From Peromyscus leucopus (taxonomy: Eukaryota > Chordata > Mammalia > Rodentia > Cricetidae): DNA of 64,000 nt. Within the stretch, counting starts at the first letter, position 1. The number at the start of each line of letters is the position of its first letter. The stretch spans positions 99,849,661 to 99,913,660 of the forward strand of contig NC_051083.1 in NCBI RefSeq assembly GCF_004664715.2, given 5' to 3'. Position numbers and translations under genes: made by a program. The notes beneath the pieces were generated by a model, which did not search any database, was not told the DNA's origin, and saw only the letters and a list, made by a program, of their open reading frames with translations. This document shows, in pieces, positions 24,296-36,690 of this stretch.

Positions 24296-25390
24296 GCAAA
24301 TAGACCAAACTATATAACTGTCACATATATACAGAGGGCCGAGTTCAGTCCCATGCAGGCCCCCTGGTTGTTTGTTCAGACTTTGTGTGTTCTTGTGAGC
24401 CAGGTTAGTTGTTTCTGTAGGTTTTTTGTGATGTCCTTGAACCCTCTGGCCCCTACAAACCTTCTTCCCTTTCTTCAGCAGTATTCCCAGATTTCAGACT
24501 GTTTGGCTGTGGGTCTCTGTATTTTTTCCACCAGTTACTGGATGAGGGCTCTCGAATGACAATTGGGATAGTTACCAATCTGATCACAGGAGGTGTCTAA
24601 TTTAGGCTACATATTCACTATTGCTAGGAGTCTTAGCTGGGAGTTTTTCTTGCAGCAGGTTTCTACCTGACCCCCAAATGCCCCCCTTTCCAGTCATCTC
24701 TTTCATTATACTCCTCCTCCATCCACCCTTCAACCTGATCCCTCAAGTTCCCATCCCCACCCACTCCCAGTCCACCCAGGAGATCTCTTCCCAGGGAAAT
24801 CCACATGCCCCCCTCTTGGGCCCTCCTTGTTTTCCTAGCCTCTTTGGGTCTGTGAATTTAGCATGGTTATCCTTTACTTATAGCTAATATCCACTAATGA
24901 GTGAATACATACCATGTTTGTCTTTCTTGGTCTGGGTTACTTCACTCAGGATGATTTTTTCCTAGTTCCATCTACCACATTTTTTTTCTTTATCCATTCT
25001 TTAGTTGAGGGCTGTATAGGTTGTTTCCAGGTTCTCACATTACAAATAAAACTGGTATGAACATAGTTGATCAAGTGTCCTTATGGTATGTTTGAGCATA
25101 CTTTGGGTATATGCCCAAGAGTGATATAACTGGGTCATGAGGTAGATTAATTCCTAATTTTCTGAGAAGCTACCATATTGATTTCTAAAGTGGAGGAGAG
25201 TTCCCCTTACTCCACACGATCCCCAACAAAATTGTCATTTGTGTGTTGGAACTTAACCATTCTGACAGGTATAAGATTGTGTCTCAGAGTCATTTTAATT
25301 TGCATTTCCCTGATAACTAAAGATTTTGAGCATTCTTCAAGTGTTTCTCTGCCACTTGCGATTCTCCTGTTGAAAAGAATCTAGACACCC
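24296..25390 (-). mobile_element. Second L1 3' fragment, antisense
   Basis: Begins again with L1 3'UTR text (AGAGGGCCGAGTTCAGTCCC) and runs into degraded ORF2 C-terminus, including the antisense of GGGTATATGCCCAAGAG (25106) and TTTGCATTTCCCTGATAACT (25299). The intact counterpart is at 33340-34100. It lies next to the older L1 at 22690 in the same orientation. Confidence 0.7.
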
Positions 25391-25599
25391 CAAAAACCCC
25401 AAGTAATCTAATTATATAAACACTTATCAATGAGTTTTATTTTTCTATTGTTTTCTTCTTATTCTTTAGAATCTCTCTTTTTAAAGAACATTCCTTATTA
25501 GTTCTTGTAAGATAAGTGTGATGATGATAAATATTCTCAGCTTTCCCTTTTCTAATTTTACCTATATCTCTCCTTAATCTCCTTTAAATTTTTTATCAT

Positions 25600-25775
25600 A
25601 TTTATTAATTTGTGTGTATTTTATGGGTATGTACTTTCTACTGCATTGTGTGGAAATCAGAGGATAACTTGTGGTAGTCAGTTCTCCCCATTCAGCTATG
25701 TGTTTCCTAGATATTGAACTTTCATCATCAAACTTGGTGATATCACCTTTAGCCAACTTGCCACTCTATGAGATG
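25600..25775 (-). mobile_element. Diverged B2/B3/B4-type SINE, antisense
   Basis: TGTGTGGAAATCAGAGGATAAC, GTGGTAGTCAGTTCTC and ATTGAACTTTCATCATCAAAC keep the antisense landmarks of this SINE class. Confidence 0.5.
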
Positions 25776-26152
25776 GAGCATTTCTCTTTGACTACAAAAA
25801 AAATACTTTAGGAACATCAATCAGATTTCTCTGATAGACTCCTGATTCATTCACCTGTATTAAAGTTCTTTGGTTTTACTTAAAACAAATACGTCACCTA
25901 AAAGTAAATATAAAATTGCATTTATTGTGACTTATGAGATAAACCTCCTTTTCCCTTTCTACTAATATTAAAATTTTCTACTTCTTTTAATTCTGATATA
26001 TCTATTTGTGGTTCTGTTGATTTATATGACTTAGGGTTGATTGAATTCCTAGATTTGTAGATTATTGGATTTTTTAATAAATTTGAGAAATTTTCAGCCA
26101 TTATTTTAAAAACATTGGTTCTCTTCCTTTCTTTCTTTCCTCACTTCTTGGT

Positions 26153-26156
<4 letters not shown>

Positions 26157-26214
<58 letters not shown>
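26157..26214. repeat. (TG)n microsatellite
   Basis: About 29 uninterrupted TG units. Confidence 0.96.
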
Positions 26215-26215
<1 letters not shown>

Positions 26216-27308
26216 ATTTTAATTCACATTCTGTTGGCTAAGCTCGTCTATTGAGGAGTTTTCAACATATTGGTTAGGAATCTCAGCTGTCTTTATTGTT
26301 CTCAAGGTTCAACTTTTCCATACTATGCTGTAAATAAGTCAGTTTCTCTGAGAAGATATTTAAAACTATTAACTTTATTGTCCGTTCTCTCCCAAGAAGT
26401 AGAGTTGGGAGGGATGGGGAGTCCAAGTGGGTTTTCTGAATAATAAATGCACTGTAGTCTCTGAGTACCTGAGGAACAGTTAAGTTTTTGGCTTGCTTCT
26501 CTTGACATGGAACCACCGCTTTATGATCTGTGAAAATAGCAATTTAGGACTCTGTGCTTTCAGCAGTAGCATACACAAAATAGAGCTTCTATTGTCTGAG
26601 TGGGGCCTGAGCAGAATGATGTCCCTGCACTCACTGTTGTCGCACTCACTGTTGTCGCACTCACCCCATAGTTTCTATGGCAGGATGAAAGTGCTGCTGT
26701 CCTGCCACTGCTTGAAATGTATACTTCAGACTAAAAACTAGGAGTGTGGGAAAGCCTTATACACTGGCTGTATTTTGTCAAGGGGCCATCTCCCATCTCA
26801 TTGAGTTGAGAAGTGGGAAGAATACAACGTAGATTATTTAGACACTATAGAATCTCACTATTCATATCGAGTACTAGTGACTTTCCTGATTAAGTGTTCC
26901 TTTTTGTGCTTCATGCCTCCATGAGTATTTCTAGAAACGTCTTCCTCAGTGATTAGGATGGAACCCAAGACATCTGGGTATGTTTAGGCAAGAGCTATGT
27001 GATTGCTCTACACCCCATCCTCCATTGTTCTTTTGTAGTTTTTAGTAGTATTTCTGAGTAATAAGTTGGCTATGCCTTCCTTTATTATTATTTATATGGA
27101 TAATATTCTGTTCTATGAACATAATTATTGCCTTCAGTTAGTCTAATATTTTTAAATATCTTAGATAAAGTCTTTATCTGATAAGTTCCATATCTAGGCT
27201 CCCTGGGGAAAAGGTTTTACTGGCTATTTTATTTATTATGCATTGGCCATATGTTTTGCTTCTTTGGATTAGTATACTTAGTGACTTTTCTGGACTAATT
27301 GTACAAAG

Positions 27309-27406
27309 TATATATTCTTTATTAAAAAGTCTCTGTCTCGTTAGTTTAGTAACTCACTATATATTCTTTATTAAAAAGTCTCTGTCTCGTTAGTTTGGTA
27401 ACTCAC
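27309..27406. repeat. 49-bp tandem duplication
   Basis: 27309-27357 and 27358-27406 are head-to-tail copies differing at one base (A/G in TTAGTTTRGTAACTCACT). It looks recent. Confidence 0.95.
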
Positions 27407-28216
27407 TGGTAATTAGATAAAGATTACTTTCATGCCTGGCAACAATAAATCTATGCCCTTGCCAGAGTCTGTGTTATTGTTGGGACACATTGTCAGCAAT
27501 CAGCTAGGGAGTTACAGATCTCCTGTGCACTTTACAGCCTGCTTGCACAGGGCCTCAGAATCAGCCAGAATTGAGAGCTTAGGGCCACCTGGGATCTTTG
27601 CAAATCACAGCCTTAGGAATGGTTGCATACTTAGACAGAGAAATCTAAATTATGAGAACTATGTTGGAGTTTCAGACATCCTTATGAACATAGTTATTCT
27701 TCAGCTTCTCCCCTCTTTCTGCTTGTTCCATCCACATGCAATTGTTAGCTATTGCTTAGGCAGCTGAATCGTTAGAACAATTGCCAAAAATGTTTTCCAG
27801 AACTGTCCCTCAGAGAGAGCCTTTTAGAATTGTTTAAACTCCTAGGCCTATCCAACAAAGAAAAGCATTTAGTTGGTCTTCCAGAACGAGACCAGACATG
27901 ACAAATAGCTATATATTTGAGTTCCTGGATTTGAAAGATCTGCTCCATTTTTCTATTATTGTATCAAGACCAAAAGCTGTTATTCAAGGCTGCCACTGAT
28001 ATGGGTAGCAGAAATGGTGAAAGCTTTGATTCTTGACAATAGCAAGACATTTTTCTTGAATCAATATTTCCTCTGTTGTTACTCTTTGATTACTTTCCAC
28101 AATCCTAGAGTGCTAATTCTGTTTTCCTCCAGGTTTTCTGTTGCTTTTACTAAGAGTAAAAAATTTGGAAGTCTAACTGTACTATTTTTATAGAAGTCAC
28201 ATCCATTCTGTTTTCC

Positions 28217-28235
28217 CCCAATAACCACCTTCTTC

Positions 28236-28267
<32 letters not shown>

Positions 28268-28440
28268 CTTCTTCTTCTTCTTCTTCTTCTTCTTCTTCTG
28301 CTTCTGCTTCTGCTTCTGCTTCTGCTTCTGCTTCTGCTTCTTCTTCTTCTTCTTCTTCTTCTTCTTCTTCTTCTTCTTCTTCTTCTTCTTCTTCTTCTTC
28401 TTCTTCCTCTTCCTTCTTTCCTTCTCCTTCTCCTCCTCTT
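28217..28440. repeat. Long (TTC)n array with internal (TTCTGC)n
   Basis: About 220 bp of pyrimidine-rich TTC repeats on the plus strand. A block of TTCTGC hexamers (about 28297-28340) interrupts it, and the end is degenerate and T/C-rich. Confidence 0.96.
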
Positions 28441-28494
28441 CCTTCATATCTTCCTCTTCATCCTGTTATTATTATTATTATCTAGATTCTTATT

Positions 28495-28572
28495 ATTATG
28501 TAGAGGAGGCTAGGCCCAAACTCACAGAGATCCACCTGCATCTGCCTCCTGGTACTACCACACCAAGGTCAG
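28495..28572 (-). mobile_element. B1 fragment, antisense
   Basis: CTCACAGAGATCCACCTGCA and TCTGCCTCCTGGTACTACCA are antisense B1 blocks. Confidence 0.7.
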
Positions 28573-31500
28573 TAAACTCTGGCATTGTCTTTTAGATACA
28601 CCCCCTGCATTTAAATTGTTAATATAGGAAACAAAGTGTGCCTCCTTAATTGATCTCAATTGTTAGTTATTTCCCACTCAGAAATAACTAAATTTGTAAG
28701 AGTGGAGTCACTTTAATCATCCCCATCATGTGAGTATAATGTGTACATGCAGACGCAGACAGGCAGGCAGGCACACATGGAGGGTCTTCCTGTATATCCA
28801 CGGCAAGGGTGAAATTCACTATGTAGACCACTCTTACTTTAAATTTGTGGTGTTTCCCCTGAGTCTGCTCCCTGAGCATTGAGATTCTAGACACATACCA
28901 CCTAGCCTAGCTGCTATATCACATTTAATCTTATATTCACATATTTATGTATTCTTCACTGTTTCTTGCTCATATCCTTTCTTTGTGTCCTCAGAGACTT
29001 CATTGAAGCATTTTTCTTATACTGAAATCTACCAATACTTCTGTTTCTATTTAATAAATATATTTGCATCTCACCTTCAATTTTGAGAAATTGTTTCACA
29101 GGAAATAGAGCTGTTGATCAGCCATTTATTTTCTGTCCACTTTTGGGATTTAGGTGTCTTGGTGACTTCATATTTTCTGGTGATGTGAGCAAATAATCAC
29201 ATATGCATTTTCTTACTAATGATTTCAAATTTTTATTATATCATCTTTTAAATATATCTTTGTAGTGTTGAGGCTTAATCTAAGGCCTCGAGTATGCCAG
29301 ACAATTCATATACACTCTATTTTATATTTTTAAATCAGAAAACTATTTGTCCTGGTGTGACAGTTTGTCGTTTGTGTTTGGAGTTGATTGCACTTTAGAG
29401 AAATCTAGGTTGAGATTTTTTTTTAGCAATTTCTGAAAGTATTAACCTCCATTTTCTCAAATATGTTTGTTGCTCCTTTTCCTCTCTAACCCTCCAGGAA
29501 CACAAGATGCTCCATTGAATATTATTTTATATATCTCAGCCTTTATTCTCTTTTGTTTCATGATGTCATTCATTAATCATTGATGTTCCAGGCCTCTGAA
29601 ATTTTCAATTTGGTCATGAAGTGGTTTTTCGAGTTGCTTTGAATATTATAAACACCAAAATTTCTACTTGTTCTTTTTATAGTTTCTCTTCTATTAACTT
29701 GCCTTTTTAAAATGATACTGTTTTAGTTTCATTCATATTAAAGTACGTACATTGAGGTTTTTAAGTCAAGCCCTGTGATCAGTCCTAATCTATTTACATT
29801 TAACTTTCTATTTTTAGATTCCATTTTCTGCTTTTTTTCAGTTGAATAACTTTACTTGAAGAATTGGGTAATGTTACCTACTTTAACATTCTAGAATTTG
29901 TTTCATTTTGAGAGGATTATTGTTTTTCCCTTCTGAGAGGCAGTTAATGATCAGTGCTCTAATTGAAAAATCTGTTCTCACACTGTGGGGCAACTGATAC
30001 TTCTGCTCAGTTTTCTTGGTTTCTTGATCCTTCTTTGTATCATGTCTTAGAATTTCATCTGAACACATGTAGTTTTTAGAAATATATCTATTTCAAATAT
30101 ATATTTGAAATCTGTGTGCTTTTTAATGTGTTACAAGTTAAATTTCAAAAATACAGATAAACTTTAAAATGATCATCAGCAACCTATTGAGCACAAGTAT
30201 ATGATCCAATGTCTGTTGATCTCACAAAGAGAGGCTACCTTCTCTTCTATATAGAAAAAAATTAGCATTGCATTTCAGTACTTGTATTGAACTCTTAGCT
30301 TCTGCGTGTTATTATTTGCAGTTCTAGGAAATCACTGTTCACTTTCTTATCTCAGTGATTCTGGTTTTAATAAGGCATTGTTTTCCCACTCGAGACTTCA
30401 AAAGTGAAAAAATTTAAAAACTTAGTTTCATATTGTCATATGTGCTATTTCTATATGTTATAGATACAATTTCAAATTATTTGTACTTCACAGCTTCATT
30501 TAATAAATGAGGATAAAACAAGTAGTCTGCTAGATATGCTTATGAGTCTGGAGCTCTACTTGCCTTGAATTGAGTTGAATTTCCTCCTGATAGCAATTCC
30601 ATCAGCCTTAAGAAGTTCCTTTAAGCAATTTAATGAATGTCCATGAGCAATTTCAGCTTAGTTGATGTGGGAAAAAATAAGTCTTAATCTTACTTTCATT
30701 TATGAAAGTTATATCCATTTTTTGAAAAAAAAAACATGACTTGACAGCTGTAGGTTCCTTAGGTGAGGTTTTTCCTCAGTTCTCCTAACAGATCCTTATG
30801 TTGTCTTCCATTTTCCTGATTTTGATGTAAAGTGTCCAGTGGTAATCCCCTCTGAGATCTGTCATTGTTTCCACCAGTACCTTTTAGATTTTAAAATGTA
30901 TATTCTTAAATAATTCCCCATGGTATTGCATTCTATTTCTTTTGAATTTGTCCTACTAAATGTTTGCTGAGCTACAAATTTTTAGAGATTCATACTTGTT
31001 CATCAAATTGAGCCAGTAGTTGCCTTTATTTCCTCCAGCATTTTCATACCCCATTCTTTCTTCTCTTGTTCTAAAACATTTGCATGTCTGACACCAGTTA
31101 CTGAAATTCTTTTGTTTCTCTAATCTAGATTTCGTTATTCAAAATTTTTCATGGTCCTGTCCACAAGTTCAGGTTCCCCCTTTTCACCCATCTCTAACAA
31201 TCATTTTAAGTTAGTCCATCTTACTTTTCATTCAGAGGTTTAAATTTTCCATTCATTTGTCTTTACATCATTATACACCTTTGTGGGGCAATGGGAATCA
31301 AGCTTGTTATATTAAGTTTCTATTTTTAGTAAGGCATAACTAAGAGTCTAGAATGCATTGTTTTCCATTCCAGAGTGTTACATTTTAGACTGGCATGCTG
31401 GTCATTTGCTAACTGGTCTCCTTGTTCATGCTGAGGTTTCATTTCATGCTACACTACAGTAAGGTCTGGATCACTACTGAGCATTTTCCCCCTTATGTTA

Positions 31501-32054
31501 GCAACCTTCAGTGCTAGCAAGGTAGCAATGGTATTTCATCATTCTGACTGGGACAGACTTCAACTAGAACTATACCAGCTTTTGTATTTTTTCTGTTCTT
31601 GATAGCTGCCACTCTCCATGAGGTCTTTTTTTTTTCCTCTGTGAGGTTTAAGAAGTATCACTTGTATATGAGCAACCTAGTCCTCAAGCAGGTATTTGAA
31701 GGGATCGTATACACATATTTGCCTCTCTCCCACTCTGCAGTAATCCTCTTCTACTGTTTGTCCAGGAATTAGAGCAATTTGCAATGCACCTTTCTGCCCT
31801 CTGCCTCCCTTGTCCAGCAGGATAGCTAGTCTCATCTTAAGTACTACTTCCCATCCCATGATCAAGACATTATACCCAGGTAGAAACATAAGCATAGGTC
31901 TATGTGTTTTCCTTAAAGCCAGTCTACTCCTAAAAAGAGTTGTCTCAGACTTCAGAAAGCTTTTGATGTGATGGCAAGTTGAAATCTAGGAACTTTGTCA
32001 AGGCTAAAAACATAGATCCAAATTTTTACAAAGATGTTTATTGATTTATTTTAA

Positions 32055-32064
<10 letters not shown>

Positions 32065-32098
<34 letters not shown>

Positions 32099-32207
32099 GT
32101 TTTTCAAGACAGGGTTTCTCTGTGTAACCAGACCAGGCCGTCCTCAAACTCACCCACGACTGCTTCCCAGATGCTGGGGCTAAAGGCATGCCCCACCACC
32201 ACCAAGC
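32065..32207 (-). mobile_element. B1 SINE, antisense
   Basis: T-tract of about 34 bases, then TTCAAGACAGGGTTTCTCTG, GACCAGGCCGTCCTC and GGGGCTAAAGGCATGCCCC. Confidence 0.9.
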
Positions 32208-32371
32208 TACAAAGATGTTTTCATTGTGCTTAAGCTTAGATGATTTACATTGACTTTCAAATTCACCAGCTACTGCTTTTACTGGTATTCCCATCCAGCT
32301 TTTCAAGGAGTGTATTTTACAGTTGCGAGATTTTCTTTCATTTTTATACCCATTTTGAATTTTCCATTTCT

Positions 32372-34164
32372 TTTTTTTTTTCCTTTTATTTTATTTTACA
32401 ATACCATTCAGTTCTACATATCAGCCACGGATTCCCTTGTTCTCACCCCTCCTGCCCCCCTCCCCTTCCCCCCAGCCCACCACCCATTTCCACCTCCTCC
32501 GGGACAAAGCCTCCCCTGAGGATTGAGAACTACCTGGTAGACTCAGTCCAGGCAGGTCCAGTCCCCTCCTCCCAGACTGAGCCAAGTGTCCCTTCATAAG
32601 TCCCAGGTTTCAAACAGCCAACTCATGCAATGAGCACAGGACCTGGTACCACTGCCTAGACGCCTCCCAAACAGATCAAGCCAATCAACTGTCTCACCTA
32701 TTCAGAGGGCCTGATCCAGTTGGGGGCCCCTCAAGCTTTGGCTCATAGTTCATGTGTTTCCATTCGTTTGGCTATTTGTCCCTGTGCTTTATCCAACCTT
32801 GGTTTCAACAATTCTCGCTCATATAAACCCTCCTCTTTCTCGCTAATTAGACTCCCGGCGCTCCACCCGGGGCCTAGCCGTGGATGTCTGCATCCTGATT
32901 CCTCAGTACTTGGATGGGGTTTCTGGCACAACTATTAGGGTGTTTGGCCATCCCATCACCAGAGAAGGTCAGTCCCGGCTGTCTCTCGGCCATTGCCAGC
33001 AGTCTTTTGTGGGGGTATCTTTGTGGATTTCTGTGGGCCTCTTTAGCACTTTGTTTCTTCCTTTTCTCGTGTGGTCTTCATTTACCATGGTCTCCTATTC
33101 CTTGTTCTCCCTCTCTGTTCTTGATCCAGGTGGGATCTCCCGCACTCTTTCCCTCAACCCTTGCCGTTCATTGCTCCCACTCATGTCCAGGCTGTTCATG
33201 TAGATCTCAGCCATTTCTCCGTCATTGGGTGTTCCCCGTGTCTTTCTTGGGGTCCTGTTTTCCAGGTAGCCTCACTGGTGATGTGAGTAGCAGTCCAGTC
33301 ATCCTTGTTCCACATCTAGTATCCTCCTATGAGTGAGTACATACCATATTTGTCTTTCTGAGTCTGGGTTACCCCACTCAGGATGATTTTTTTCTAGATC
33401 CATCCATTTGCCTGCAAACCTCATGATGTCATTGTTTTTCTCTGCTGAGTAGTATTCCATTGTGTATATGTGCCACAATTTATTTATCCATTCTTCAGTT
33501 GAAGGGCATCTAGGTTGTTTCCAGGTTTTGGCTATTACAAACAATGCTGATATAAACATAGCTGAGCAAGTGCTCTTGTGGCATGATTGAGCATTTCTTG
33601 GGTATATGCCCAAGAGTGGTATAGCTGCATCTTGGGGGAGAATGATTCCCAATTTTCTAAGAAAGTGCCATATTGATTTCCAAAGTGGTTGTACAAGCTT
33701 GCATTCCCACCAGCAGTGGAGGAGAGTTCCCCGAGTTCCACATTCTCTCCAGCATAAAGTGTCCTCAGTGGTTTTGATCTTAGCCATTCTGACAGGCATA
33801 AGGTGGTATCTCAGAGTTGTTTTGATTTGCATTTCCCTGATTATTAGGGATGTTGAGCAATTCTTTAAATGTCTTTCAGTCATTTGAGTTTCCTCTGTTG
33901 AGAACTCTCTGTTTAGTTCTAAAGCCCATTTCTCAATTGTACTGTTGGTCGTTTTGATGTCTAATTTCTTGAGTTCCTTATATATTCTGGATATCAGTCC
34001 TCTGTCAGATGTGGGGTTGGTGAAGATCTTTTCCCATTCTGTAGGCTGTCGCTTTGCCTTGTTGACTGTATCCTTTGCTCTACAAAAGCTTCTCAGTTTC
34101 AAGAGGTCCCATTGATTGATTGATTGTTTCTCTCAGTGTCTGTGCCCCCAGCTCCCATCCTTCC
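32372..34164 (-). mobile_element. 5'-truncated L1 insertion with 16-bp target-site duplication
   Basis: The poly(A) end lies at 32372 (T run on plus). Then comes 3'UTR (C-rich block 32440-32530, through about 33298), then ORF2 C-terminus from 34102 to 33299. TGAATTTTCCATTTCT occurs at 32356-32371 and again at 34165-34180, a perfect 16-bp duplication. The element is about 1.79 kb. It lies antisense to HTR2C. The 5' 40-60 bp (34105-34164) do not follow the usual L1 text and may be filler. Confidence 0.93.
33299..34102 (-). pseudogene. L1 ORF2p C-terminal fragment (267 codons)
   Basis: The open frame covers the cysteine-rich C-terminal part of the L1 endonuclease/reverse-transcriptase protein. 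Seen are [14 protein letters not shown] [45 protein letters not shown] and [12 protein letters not shown]. Endonuclease and reverse-transcriptase domains are missing through 5' truncation, so it is inactive. The open frame and clear duplication suggest a relatively recent insertion. Confidence 0.92.
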
Positions 34165-35459
34165 TGAATTTTCCATTTCTACAGTTACTACAGTTATCAT
34201 TTCTGGGTGTTTATTTAGCATATTTATGATAAAGTTATTCTCTGTTCATTGTAACACTCATATTTATGTGTTTCTCTGTTTCTGGTGACTTAATATCACC
34301 TTTGGTATATTCCTCCATTTCTTTGTATCTCTAGTAACCTTGTAAAAATGTTATTGCAGAAGTCTTGGATGGTCTGTGTTGTTTTAACAACAGTGAGCTG
34401 CAGCTTTGCTTTCCTTATACCACCTCCATCCTAGTTCTTCTGGCAGTCCTGATGTCTTTATTCCCACTCGAAGTTCAGTTAAACAGCAACTTTTCCAGTT
34501 CCAGAGAAGGCCCTCAGGGTAAGGACATAGATGTGGAGATTCAGTTCCCAACTTTGAGTGGAATGCCTGCGTTCCTTAGAGTTTCTTCTCACTTCTTGTT
34601 CAGTTTCAAGTACCTACAAATGTTTTGTTATTTTTGCTCAAAAACTTGTTCTGAGTTTCTGAATGTTATTATTAGGAGTATATATTTTCTATAAGTTTCT
34701 CAACCACTACTATAAAATGCTCTTTTTTATATTTTTATATTTTTTGTTGAAAATAGTTTTTTCATATAACATATTCTGATTATAGTTTCTTTTCCTGTAG
34801 GTTCTCCAAGATCCTCTCTACTTTCCCACCCACTCAAATCCACATTCTTTCTTTCTCTCACTATAATACAAACAGCCATCTAAATAAGAAGATAAAAACA
34901 AACAAACCCATAAAGGACCAAAAAAAGGAAAAAAGGGCCAAAGAAAAAGCACAAGAAACAAAACGCACAGAGATAGACACTGAGATACACACAGAAAACC
35001 CATAAAATAAATAAAATGAGAAACTACAAAATATAATGAAAGATCTGTGAGGTTAAAAACAAAACAACACCAAAAATCTCTCCAAAAATACTACTGAATT
35101 TGTTTTGTGTTATACTACCACGGTTTTTAAAGAGGCTTCTGTAATTGTTTGTTATGACTCTAAAGCTGATTTTAATACTAACTACTATAACATGAAATTT
35201 GTTTTAATTTTGATTGTGAAAAAAGTAGTTTATCTAACCAATAAATGAAATTTGAGACTCCATTGACTTAGCTATAAATATATGCAAGACAGCATAAAAA
35301 TAATTTGGATGTTAGAATTATATCACCGACATGTACTGCAAATATTTTCAAATAACCTTGAGTTGTGGCAGAAACAGTGTCATATGATGGATGCTCATCA
35401 GCTGTTTCTAAATTTCACTGGACTTTGTTACTTGCTGTGCTAATTAAAACTCATGCACA

Positions 35460-35600
35460 AAACCAGGACTGCTGGCATAGGTCTGTAATAGCAAGCACTC
35501 AGGAGGCACTGAGGCAGGGGGATCACAAATTTAAGGCTTGCTTGTGTAACAGAGCAAATTCAAGGCCATCCTGAACAATTTAGTGAGATTGTCTTAAAAT
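35460..35600 (+). mobile_element. Diverged B1-like SINE
   Basis: AGCACTCAGGAGGCACTGAGGCAGGGGGATCACA and TTCAAGGCCATCCTGAAC follow the B1 plan. Confidence 0.65.
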
Positions 35601-36104
35601 ACAAAATGCAAAAAGAGAGCTGGGGAGGTGGCCCTATGTTCATTTACCCGAACCACAAAAAGAATACACGTGTTACTATTTCTAAGATTAAACTAGTTTG
35701 GCTCCTTTGAGATCACTTATATATCATTTTGTTTTCGTTGAGGGACCCTATTCTTAAAAAGAAGTACACAAACAGAAGAAAAGTTTAAACCTTTACCTCA
35801 GACTTTCCAGGTTCCTTTTTTTGTTACCAATACTCCCCCTAAAAGTCATGACTTTGTAATTTCCCCTTTTAAAATAATTATGTAGTTAACCTGCATCTAT
35901 CCTCCAGAACTTTGAACACAAATAGTCAAGAAGATTTCATGTTGATCCCCTGCGAGCACCGCTAACTTACCACAAGGCAAATCGAGCCCTGTAAGAGCTC
36001 GGTCCTTCCCCCATGTTCTCACAGTAGATCAGTAGATCGTGAGCCATCTGCCTGCAGCACCGGCTTCCAGCCGGCAGCTACCCTTGCTTTCTTCTCCTTT
36101 AGCA

Positions 36105-36690
36105 CAGTGGTCCTCAACCTCCCTAATGCTGGGACCGTTTAATACGGTTCCTCACGTTGTGGGGACAACTAATCCTAAAATTATTTTTGTTGCTACTCTA
36201 TAGCTGTAATTTTTCTACTGTTGTGAATCATAATGTAAATGTTCGTTTTATGATAGAGGTTTACCAAATGGGGTTGTATAGTCTGATTTTCTTTGGACTA
36301 CCAGCTCTGGAATAATGACACAGAGACTTATTATTAAGTATGAAAGCTTGGCCTTGGCTTAGGCTTGTTTCCAGCTAGCTCTTATAACTTCAGTTAACCT
36401 GTTTATATTAATCTACATTCTGCCATACGGCTAGTTACCACTTCTCCATACTGTTTGTCTGACTTCCTCCATGTCTCACTGTTGAATCCCTCATGCCAGA
36501 TTCTTTCCAGAGGTCCTATCTCTGCCCAGAAGTCCGGCCTGTCCTATTCTGCCTAGCTATTGGCCGGTCAGTTTTATTAAACCAAACAGAAGGTGCCCTA
36601 GGCAGCTGAGGTAAAACAGAGACACATCTTCAAGCAGAATACAGAAAGATTATCCCAGCAGGGCTGCGACCCACAGGCTGAGAACCACTT
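36105..36690 (-). mobile_element. Rodent hAT MITE (URR1-like), interrupted by an LTR
   Basis: Terminal inverted repeats CAGTGGTCCTCAACCT (36105) and AGGCTGAGAACCACTT (36675-36690) bound internal text such as TAAAATTATTTTTGTTGCTA. The middle has been split by the LTR at 36269-36660. The same MITE occurs uninterrupted, in the opposite orientation, at 63472-63719. Confidence 0.85.
36269..36660 (-). mobile_element. Solo LTR of a rodent class II ERV-like family, nested in the hAT MITE
   Basis: Minus strand starts TGCTGGGATAATC and carries GGTTTAATAAAACTGACCGGCC (polyadenylation-type AATAAA). Then come blocks shared with the LTRs at 49983-50345, 55896-56255 and 56511-56860 (TAGCTAGGCAG, GTTAACTGAAGTTATAAGAG, AATAATAAGTCTCTGTGTC). 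No clear target duplication was found. Confidence 0.7.

Noticed and set aside
28235..28447. Poly-Lys/Gln frame
   Set aside because: Translation of the TTC array; not a protein.
33299..34102. 267-codon minus-strand frame as a host gene
   Set aside because: It is the L1 ORF2 C-terminus inside an insertion with target duplications.
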